From the NCBI RefSeq assembly GCF_026914265.1, contig NC_069130.1, forward strand, positions 17,710,866-17,774,865: a DNA stretch of 64,000 nucleotides. Direction: 5' to 3'. Of the stretch, positions 25,701 through 37,700 are shown one piece after another; position 1 is the stretch's first letter; each line of letters starts with the position of its first letter. The DNA is from Mya arenaria. Lineage: Eukaryota; Mollusca; Bivalvia; Myida; Myidae. Below the pieces are notes generated by a model. It did no database searches. It worked only from the letters and a program-made list of their open reading frames with translations, and was not told where the DNA came from. A program made the position numbers and the translations under genes.

Positions 25701-28700
25701 TGCAATTTGGGATGGGCTAACACTAAGTCGATTAGAATTAATTAAGTAATCCGCTTCCATAGGTTACTTATTCGCGAAGATATTACTTAAAAAAACTCTA
25801 ACCTATACATATATACAGTACGAGTTTTTCTTCATATTTCATTACTAAATACAGATTTATAATTAAAAAAGTAGAAATATATTTTCCGAAAGATAAACAT
25901 TAAATTATTATCATGGCCTTTCTAATTACAATGTATCGGCTAGTGGGCTTACTCGCAATGCTTGTGCACGGTGCGCTTACAAACCGGAAGAAGACACTTT
26001 TTCAATAACTCTGTTGGGTGTAGAGTCGTATAAGCTGTTTATTGATATCTTGTACGAGCATGTGAGGTCAATTTATTTACCATTCAATATATTCTAATGT
26101 TTTGTCTAATGTTATTTTTAAACTAACCGACATATGCTTTAAAATAAAACGACACATTTAGACGTGGCATATTAACAACAAACATTTCTATTTTTCGTCA
26201 TTTCAGTGTAAGATCGTATTTTATTTCACAAGCTTCATAAAAAAAGCATATTTTCACGTGTATAATAAAATACACTTACACTGAACAAAATCTGTTTGTA
26301 ATACTGTTATGCGTATTTTTGTAGTTTTATTTATATTATATTTACATTTCTAAACACCTCGTTTACGATTAACCGTTTGCTACACCCTAGGGACGTCCCC
26401 AACGCAAACCTTTGATCGCTAATGAGGTAGACTGTCAATTCTTCATAAACATTCATTAAACCACTTTTGTGCATGTACAATACTATTTAGAAATGTATAT
26501 GCACGAATAAAAAGATCATGGACCCGTTATCAACATAACAGAGGTCACTATTTACTGAAGAAATATTTGAACGGTTAAACGAGGAAACCAATCATCAGTG
26601 GTTTAACATTATATTAAAAGCCGATCTACCAGTTGCATAGTTCGTTTTATGATAGAACGTGGGTATATGAAACGTGAATATCAAAGCACAGTCATTTTCT
26701 GAGAATATTCTTCTTCGTCTGTACACGGGTCGTTTCCGAGATGGGGTGAAGACCACGCTTCATTTTTAACAAGACGTTTGATTGCTAATTAAAAGTATTA
26801 GTTAATTGTTTTGTTATTTTCCCCTAAAGTTTGTTTAACAAGTTAAATAAGTCAAATAGTTTGGAAACTTAGTAAAAACGTACTAAAGCATCCAATTTAT
26901 ATTTGAACAAAACAAAAATTCGTCAATGTTTTGAACAGAAACAAATATTCAAGGATTCAGCTACAAGAAAACGTTTGAAAATGGGATTGCCATTTTCCTT
27001 ATCCCCGGTAAGTTTATTTCTAAAACAAATCTTATTTAAACGTATGCGATCGTTTTTAAAATCAAATTACATTTTTGCAAACTTAAAGTGTTAAAAAGAA
27101 ATATATATTAAACGGAAGCAACTGATTTAAAAAGCAGTTTTTATAGTTGATTTTTCCACTCGATACACTAATCTTATATATATATACATATAATACAACC
27201 AGGAATGAATATATACCCGATTTGTTTTTATAAACTTAGCTGTGCAAATCAGTAACTAAATTAGTAGCATTGTACTAATGCTATTCGTTTTATTACTCAT
27301 ATTACTTTTACTCATGTTTGGATTTTATGGTAGGAATGGTTTTAATGTACATACTGTGATAAGTGTTATTGATTTGACCTCTGAACATCATTTAATTTCC
27401 ATATGGCATACAAGCTTTTCGTATATGTCTTTTCAAAACATACCTCTCTGTAGGGCAGGTCAAAGGTTATAATGGTATATGAGTGTGTTTATTTTAATTT
27501 AATTTTTATTTGTGTAGGAATTAAATCTAGAAAACGTTAAAAACATGTGGTGCAAGCATTTATCATACTATTTAATGTGGTGCAGACACAGTTCGTTCAA
27601 CGTGTGCTTTAGGAGAAAGGTATACATATTAGCTTTTAAGCTATCTCCTCAATCCTTAATTATTATGTATGTACTGTATGTATTTGGTAAATGTACTTAT
27701 ATAGAATAAATACTGTTTTAACCAAACCAACGAGTGCTTTAAAATGTATGTTGATAAAGACAGGACTGTTTCGAAGGGCCCTATGTGCTTACACACCTTT
27801 AACTACTCACTAAATAATGCATTTATGGAAACTATTAATTACTGATAACAAGATTGTAACCGTGGTTTCATTAGCAGAAGACGCAAACAATCTAAAATGA
27901 TTGATGAGTGGTAAAATATTTAGTGTGATCTACTATAGACTCATAAGGTAGAAATACCATATTTTCTGCACCTTTCTTTCAAATTAAACTCGTTATCCTT
28001 CATAAGAACCATTGTTTTCGACATTTATCAATCCTTTTTAATATATCAAAACAGTTGTGTTTATTGCGGTAAATCTTATTTCTGGGTAAGAGCGCATCTA
28101 AAATAGAATATATCATTTACAATAAATCTTTTCAAATATTGTAGCGAAATTACAGGCTAAGAATCATCTCTCATTTGATATAAGGCATAAAAATGACTTG
28201 ATATCTACAGCTTGGTGTTAGTTATATACACATGTCGCAATCATTTCTTTCACGTTTGCACGCTATACCTTGTTTCCCATTTCTTATAACCACCATGCTG
28301 TGTTTTAAATCTTTGTTATTTATCACTGCTGTTACTTTTGATAATGAATATCCCTCCGCACATTTTATTAAATGTACAATAGGACTGCTTTTGCATAATT
28401 CTCAGTATTTCAGCAAGCCACGTTTTTATCTCATCTTTTTATATGGAAAGTATTTATTTAAAATAATAAATCATTTGTTTTCTTTACGGCATCTTTTTTT
28501 GATTTGGTAAACAAAGGTTTGAAGACGTCCGGTACTGAATTTTAAACAGGAAATGACGTTATGGACGTATACAAAAGTATTACGTCACACTCTAAATGAA
28601 AGCAAAAATCGAGTGTTTAAATTGAGATTCTGACTGAATATCATCTAATATGCATTATACTTATATCCTGAATAAATTGATCGGATAAATGTTATGTTTT

Positions 28701-31700
28701 GAAATTATTCCGGCATATTCTAGCATTGCCGGAGGCTAGAGCTATATATTAGATGTAAGTAAACTCGTCAATTATCCTTAAAATACAGTTGTTGCATGAG
28801 CATTTGTGTAACAGTCAAAACTGTTGTCCCGACGTGGAGGAGATAACTTCTGACCTGTTGTCCCGAGGCCGATACAGAAATGACCATATCAAAACCTGTT
28901 TTAATATCTGATTAAAGAGTCATTTTTTCCAGCAATTTGTTGAGATTAATCTCGTAAACATTTTCAAATCGGGAAATTTGTTTTTTACGTCTGATATTGT
29001 TATCTTTATGTCTGGTAATCTTGAACATATAGACTATTGAGGGCTTGAAATGTCCTTGATATTCTCTGTGAACCATTTAAATTATTACATCACTTCCGGA
29101 AATGCACGAGTTTAATTGATTTACAGTGTATTTTTAGAATCTCGGTTTAACCCATGACGTACTTATGGCGTAGCCTCACGCGCGGGTAGCCTCATTCTGT
29201 TAACCAGTCAACAGTTTAAAATATTGTGATATTGATTACCACTTATAAAACAGTCGAAAAAGTGAATTATATTGATAAAGGGCATCTGGTTATACTTGTT
29301 AAATGAATTGTGGACTTTATTATGATTCGTAACATAAACTTTTATTCAAAACCAGCATCCGCGTACAAGGCGATTGTCTTTCAAGGCTTAAAATGTTCTG
29401 CAAGAAAGTATTGAGGAAAAATGGAAATACTAAGCAAATCGTCATGTGTATGGTTGCATTGCTTTCACATATTAAAGTGTTAAAACGAAACATATGATAA
29501 TAAAATGTTAAAACCTATAAATCGTGAATTGGAATTTAAGTAGATAATTTTAAGTATGTGTTTTGAGTTATACTAAGACAAAACGTAAATACTGTCCGAG
29601 ATAAGTAATTTAAGATAAATACAATATCGGTTAAAGATGTTATTTTTAGCACAACACCACCTTAGTGTGACTAGTTATGACATGACCTTGATTTTTACAA
29701 GCTTGTAACTTTGACTTGTATAACAATTCTTGGACTATGACTTTCCTTAGTTTAGGATAACTATTTAAATATACAAAAAAACATTGCATTTGTTTGATGT
29801 TTACACTTATATGATCATATTTTAGACGTTTTAAAGTAAATGATCTACTATAGACAACATATACACGTTGCAATCATTGATTCAAATTTTATATTACAAT
29901 CTATGTTCGAATAATTAAAATATTGCGTGAAAATACCAGATTTCAACGTCCAGGCTCTTATATCTACCGATGATATCCAGTCAACAGCAACAGGCGGTTT
30001 TACGGACTACTTACGGTGCTCCATTGCGACAAAGCAGGGCTGTGTGCCATCACCAGTAATATTGTCATCGTTTATGAATGACTGAGTTCATTATCTTAAG
30101 GCTAATTCTACGAATGGGATATTTGTAACCGACACAACAGGGTATTTATACGCTCTAATGTTTGCTATAAACTTACAAAGACAAATCAACCTTATTGAAT
30201 CATTCTGTGTATGGAACTTAATACTGAAAAAAGTTGTATTCCAGTATAAATACTTGGGAGCGTTTTAACTACAAAGCACTCCTTGACACTGACTACGGAA
30301 ACACTAGCAAAACAGACGACAAAAGCCATTGCAAATATATTAAAATATCAAAAACATTTTGGTTATTTACACCCGAAATACGCTTTTAAATTGTTTGACT
30401 CAATTGTACACCCTTGTTTGTGTTATTGTGTCAATATATGGGGATTCCTTTATTCTGAATGTACGGAGAAAGTTCAATTTGACTTCTGTAAACGGATTTG
30501 TGGTTTAAACCAGCCTATTGCTAACTTATTTGCATTAAGTGAGTGTGGAAGAAATCCTATATAATATACAACACGTTGCAAAGTACTGGTTAAAACTAAT
30601 TCACATTCCAGAAAACCGTTACCCACGACAAAGTTATCTTCTGCTTAAATCACTGTATGAGTCAGATCGTACAACATGGGCAACAAGTGTGAATACATTA
30701 TTATTTGAGAACGGCTTTGGTTATGCGTGGATTACACAAGAGATTTGAAACCAAGAACATTTATTAAGGCTATTCATTGAAAGACTTACAGACTGTATTC
30801 ATATATAGAGGCTTCACCTAAGGCAGTCAAGTATAAACATTTCAAAACAGCTCTTGATTCTGAACGATATTAATCATGTGATCTATTATATATATTGAAA
30901 AGAAACTTGTCAAACTTTAGGTGCTCAAGTCAACCGCTGATGATCAAAAAGGGTCGACACTTGAATATTGGGCGAGAATTTAGATTAGCCCATATTGTTT
31001 GTCCGAACATATATATGTCATTGAACACGAATTCCTCATGCTCATGATTTGTTCGTTGTATGGTTATATGGGAAATGAATACTTCAAACCTAACTGGATT
31101 TTGTCTATTCCCACGCAAGCAGTTTTCTACAATATTATGTAAGAAGTGTCAAAAAAAAGTAATTTACTGATTTTAAAATATATTCACAACGCTTTAATAA
31201 CTATAGAAACATGTCTTAAACGTAATGATAACTCGTTATAGGGGTATCCACCAGTGCTTTATTATTATATATGCATCTTATTTTTATTCTTATACCGGAT
31301 GATTATGATTGCAACATTGATGTACAAGCAAGTTGATTCTTTGCATTTTAAAACATTTGTTTAAAGGAGTTTGCAAGAATATTATTGATATCTCATTGCT
31401 TTAAAATATGTCTTGTTTATCATTGTATTATTTCTATGTTGTTAAATGTATATGAATGAATAACTGTATAATGGGCCAGATGCCATAGCTTACAATAAAC
31501 TATATGTTATGTAATGTTATGTTATGTATAAATTCTTACAGTATAAAACTGCAAGTACTTGTTAGCTTATAACACGTGATAATAAATAAGAATTGTATAC
31601 AAACTGATTACCGTCTGAATGCCATCCGGGAATGTAAAACTCAACTTGATGACAGGAAGACCGACTTGATTTTTGCTGTTCTTGACCTCAACTTTTCCAT

Positions 31701-34700
31701 TTGGTTGAGTCCCTTAAAGCAAAATTACTTTCATAAATGTTAGCTCCATAATAGATTTGATCACGATTCAATGATTCGTCCCGGGAGGTTAGATACACCT
31801 CATCTCTTTGTGCTTTAAGCATTGTTTGTATTAATCACATCAACAACAACACATACCAGTTGGCATTCAACTTAATATTCGCATCTATTGACACCAAGAA
31901 ATGCAATGAATGGTACATAACAATGTAATTAATATCATTATGAAATACTTACTACGGATATTTTATAATGCATTGCCAATTGATTAATGTTTTGATAACT
32001 GTACAATGCGTAGTTAATTAAAGATAACTTACACTTAATATTGTCTTTCAGATGTGGAATTTGTACCTTTAATACTGCCCTTTCCTTAAAACAGAGGAAA
32101 TCTGGATGACTATAACTATTTATATATGGTATATGCAACGCATTTTAATTAATTCATAGACAATAGCAAAAGTTAGTAAATGGATTTGAATATATACATT
32201 ATCAATAAAGCAACATTTATCTTAACACCAGTGCGCTTTTTATCACGCATATGTTGCCCATTGGGTTCGAAATGCAAACCACCCTAAATGACACACACGC
32301 CAGTGCGCCAACTACTTACCTATGTTCCGACCAGGGGATTCGAAACCCAAAACCTCTATACAATTACACAAGAACCAGGGAACTAATAAGCATGGCTATG
32401 TTTACCTCCGGGCGTTCAAATCTACAAACTTTCTACTAAAACACTAGCAAACGCGACTAATTAAACTTGCTCTCGCTCGGAGTTGAAACTCCCAACATTC
32501 CTACAATAACAAAAAAAATCAGTGCGCTTACTATCACGCCTATGTCCTAACTCGGTGGTTCAAACACCTAACCTTCCTACAATTACTTACACCGCTACCC
32601 TTCACGCCTCTTTGACCTCTCGTGGGTTAAAACACCAAACCTTCCTTTAACAAACAAAATCGGTGTGCTACCTTTCACGCCTATTTTACCTCTCGTGGCT
32701 TCCACAACCTAACATTACTACAAACATCCTCAAAATAACTTACACCGGTGCGCTACCTTTCACGCCTTTTTGAGCTCTCGTGGGCTCGAACAACAAACCT
32801 TCCTTTAACAACCTACACCGGTGTGCTACCGTTCACGCATATTTAAACTCATGTTGCTCCGACCACCAAACTTTACTACAAACATTCTTAAAATTATTTA
32901 CACCCGTGTGCTCACTTTTACGCCTATTTAACCAGTCGGGGATTCGAACATCAAACCGTTACTACAATGACTTACACCGGTTCGCTCACTATCACGTCTA
33001 TGTAACTTCTTGATGATTCCAAGACCTAACCTGCATACATTTACTTACACTGGTGCGCTAACTATCATGCATATTTTACCTCTCGGGGGATTATTTACAC
33101 TGGTGCGATAACTATCACGCCTATTTATCCTCTCGGGGGATTACTTATACTGGTGCGCTAACTATCACGCCTATTTATCCTCTCTCTCTCTCTATGTGTA
33201 TCATTTGATAAGTATGACAAAGTATTGTTAAACGTATTGTTGTCGGATACTGAAAATACACTAACAGGACAAATCTCTGTAATTTCTTGCTAAAACCAAA
33301 ACAACAAGGAAGCATTACGCTTGTAGGTACCTTAAACAACTATTATATATAACAAGTAAGGACCTGCTCACAAGCACGCCTATGCTTCTGCTTGGAGTTT
33401 GATCCCCAAACCTCCATATAATTGCACAAATACATATGTTCCCGATCGTATTTGAGCCCCAAACCTTCAAACTATTGCCCAAACCTCCATTGACTTTCTC
33501 GCCTAGCTATTAATTAGGTTTAATTACATTGAACTCTACATTAGATCTACAGCATTGATTATATCATCCATCACATAAAACAACTTAATACCCTAACACA
33601 AGAACGATACTAAGTTTCAAAGTGCACACATGTCTTCTCCAAATCGCACTTGCCCAAAATACGTCTGAATCATGACAAACAGGTTGGTTCACGTGTCCCG
33701 TAAGCAGCAGTACCCGTACGATTAGGACAAAACAGACATCGCTTAAAGTATCTTGGAGGGCTTCATTAACATCGGATGTGTAGTGTTATTGCTAGAGAAC
33801 CGGCTGGTAATATTGAGCAAGTTTTTCTGTTACGGTTATAGACTCGAGTTTTGTCCAAATGTCCGCCCTTTATATTTATCACAATTTTTCAATAAATGAA
33901 TTAATTTAATATTATTAATATCAGTCAGTCCGTTAAACAGCCTACAACCATTGTGTATACAATTTTATTTTGACTTCATCATCATACAAGTTTAAATTAT
34001 TTAGAAACCATAATTGATATTAAGTGAATAGTATTGAATTTAACGGAAATGCATATTTTTATCGTCTGCTGTGAATGTTTTGGAGTTACTTCATTTTCTT
34101 ATCAATATAAGAATACAGTTTTAGTAACGATTTTAACAGATAATGAATTTCAAAATGGTCGTTATTAAGTCGCAGACTTTGCTGAAAGCCCTTATTTGGG
34201 CTTAATAAGACAACTAAAGTTGGAGGAGTCACTATGTTTTTACGGGCCAGATCGCCTTGTGATTATGGTTGTTATACATCAAGGATTTGGTGGGAATAAT
34301 TAATGTGAACACCGGTTTCACTGTGTGCAAAAATTCATCATTCAGCCATGTTTTGTAACATATAGTTATTTCAGTACTTTTTCATACACAAGGTTAAGTT
34401 TTTGTTTGCATTCGTTCCCTATGTCTTTTTTTGTCACGAACTTTCCTGACATGTTCACATTTTGTAATGGAATGTTCATGATAATTTCTACGATGCTTTT
34501 CTTAAGTATATTTGAATAACTTACAAATATCGGTATGGTTTACAGCTTATAAACGACATGGAAAAATACAGACAATGTGAGAGAGTTTGATTTGTTATTG
34601 TTTTGAGTGTTCAATTTCATTGGTAAGATAAATTTTGATGTGATGTGTTGGGTTATGTGCATTGTTGTTTGTGATGTTCGTCAAATATAATTATACGGTG

Positions 34701-37700
34701 AATTTATAATATATTGTCATGTTTGATAAGTTTTAGCAATTTAATTTTCTCTGCCACTGTACGTGATTAACATGTAAATACAGATTGTTAATGACTGTTA
34801 CGATATAAAGACAGTTTAGCTCACCTTTAGGAACTTTACTATTAATTCCATGCTTATTAGTGTTGAAATGTATGTATATATTTTCAGAACGTTTAACTCG
34901 TTGTATGAGATTTTTGACGATTTACGTGTATGAATTTAATACCGATAATAGATGAACACCATTGTGTTGTTTACTCGTGGTATGAATAACTGAAGAGATG
35001 AACGGAACCTCGGACAAGATAAGAATCCTACCCTGAACTTAAGATGATCCTACTATTAAACCCATAATGTATGCCACATATAAAAGAACGGACACTATCA
35101 TAAAGCGTAAGTATGACTCGATATTTTATCTAATATCAAAATTATGAGGGCTTATCCGGGAATGCAGTGCCATATAAATGTGTCTAATCTTCATACGTAT
35201 TTCGATTATTTTGTTAACATATTTTTATGGAGTTATAAGACCGATTCTCTCATCAAACACATGCATCTCTACAAACGAAAGTAGAACATTTTCACCAATT
35301 TTCAGCTGAATTTCACTCAAGAAGCCTACATTTTAGATAAGACCAGTATTATTGATGCTTTTATTTTGTCGGGAATACAAATGGCCGCCTGTTTACCGGA
35401 ATAAGCATGTTTTTACTCTTTTTCTGGGTTAAGCTGAAGCCAAAAGCCAGGGAGCTTGACCCAAAGCATAGAGGCTGAGCCAATACGCTGTATAAGAATG
35501 CACTGAACACGGCATATTTGGAATAGTTGAAGTTCTGTATTAATATTTACTAGTATTAAGATATTGTTGTATTTTTTTTTTAAATACCTAATTATTTATT
35601 AATATTTAATGCAATTCTTCTTCATGAGTAATATATTTAGCAAATTATAGAGAATATTCGATATGCGGAATGACGTTTCATTGCATTGCAAGAACACATG
35701 AAACTGTGAGATCAATCCTTAATAAACATGTTTACACAAAGATACCTCCCCGTTTCCTCATTACGATGGTCTTCTTTCATGTACTGCAGCTAATGGATTA
35801 TTGCACTTATTTAAATAAAACAAAGGCGTTCGTATAATAATATTTCGAATTGAATTGAATGAAAACAGTTGACTTTTGCCATGACTGTTGTCAGTGATTT
35901 ACTACAAGTACTCTCCCTGTCTAAGATTTGATTCATTAAACATGATTGTGAAGCTTTCACCTTTTAAAATTCATCTAGTACATTTTTTTCTCGTTTCAGC
36001 TCATCACTTAGCATGTTCCTTGTCTGAACACGTGTTAAATGGTCTTACACATCTGAACTGAATCAGTTACGTTTTCTAGGATGTTCTTTATAGTTTACAC
36101 TAGAAACTTGAGTAGCTTTGATTTCAGTTTTTTGACCGGTCAGCTTAGGTTTCTTCAATATCATATATTTATGCATCTATTTGACAAAATACACCCTTGC
36201 ATTGATATCTTACCTTTTCATATTTCTCTATACACTGTTTCGCCTTCAGTAACTCTTGTTCAAACCCCTTCCTTGTCTGAAAGCATAGCGGCAAAACATT
36301 AGCGAATTCTATAAAAATGACTAATCCATTTCTTGTCTTGCAACATATAATTCATTCAAATGGTCAGTAATCTTGCCTCCCCTTTAATTCTTCAAAACAA
36401 TTGATAGTAACAGGCTACACCATGTCTGAATTATATAGGTCGTATTTCACTCGTTTCAGCTTATCACACAGTTCCTTCTGTAATCGTGTAAGGATAATAT
36501 GTGACGACGCCTGTAGAAAGGGGTACAAAGTTGGCAATTTCAATTTCGAGAAAAACGTGTTTAAAGTTTTGTTGATTTATTTCACTGACTTTAATTGGTA
36601 TAAGTCACCATTTCTTTGTTAGATTTATAAATTTTAACGTACAACAATTGTTTAAATTGCATCCATAAAATATATATATTCTCCGACAACGATGTTACCG
36701 ATAGCGACGAGTATAATAACAACAAGGTTATCTCCCTTATGCATATTACGTAATTTCCGGTTAGTAATTGACAAACAAGAAACTTTCAAACATTTACGTT
36801 TTTTGTCTTCATTTGCTGCTTTTTGAGGATGCTTCTGTCGAGTTTTGACAGGTAAATATCACTGCAGTCGTATCAATTTAATATTAAATTTTATTATGTT
36901 AAAATGATTGATAACATATTCTTCAAACACTACACTTACTTTTTAAAGCTGAAATTTTCGTCCAACACTGTGGACATCATCAGAGCAACTGGCCTGACTA
37001 TCGCTCACTCGCAGCTCTGACACTCGGGACTTCCCGCCGAATTTCCGTAATCCGGCGAAAAGTGGGTTGTAAATCCCAGAAAGGAAGGCCCCCTCGTCGA
37101 GGGGGCACGCGTAATAGAGAGAGAATCAGACTGGAGAGTGCGAAAAACGAAGGAGGCTATCTGCATCAAAACTGAGGGGGCAGTTATGAACCGGGACGAG
37201 GGGGCCTTCCTTTCTGGGATTTACAACCCACTTTTCGCCGGATTACGGAAATTCGGCGGGAAGTCCCGAGTGTCAGAGCTGCGAGTGAGCGATAGTCAGG
37301 CCAGTTGCTCTGATGATGTCCACAGTGTTGGACGAAAATTTCAGCTTTAAAAAGTAAGTGTAGTGTTTGAAGAATATGTTATCAATCTATTGGATTTACC
37401 TACACAATGAACTCATTCAAGAATGTTAAAATGATATAGAAAAAGGCGAAAATATTCGTCAATTGTCATAAACCAGGAAGTAAACAAATGGCTTGAACTG
37501 GCGGTTTTATTTAATTTCAATACCACATTGTCCATAATAATGAATGAACTTGTATAATAATATAAATTTCTCATCATACCGAGTCATATGTTTTTGTAGT
37601 CATGGGAGTAAAGTGTTCCCGATGTACATGTCAACGACACTGATGACATTTTAATAAGGATTTGTGTAACTTATGAATGACCTTCATTTACTTGAAAAAC

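Noticed and set aside
32260..33010. tRNA genes
   Set aside because: Only a T-loop-like word is present; no acceptor stem, D-arm or anticodon arm can be formed.
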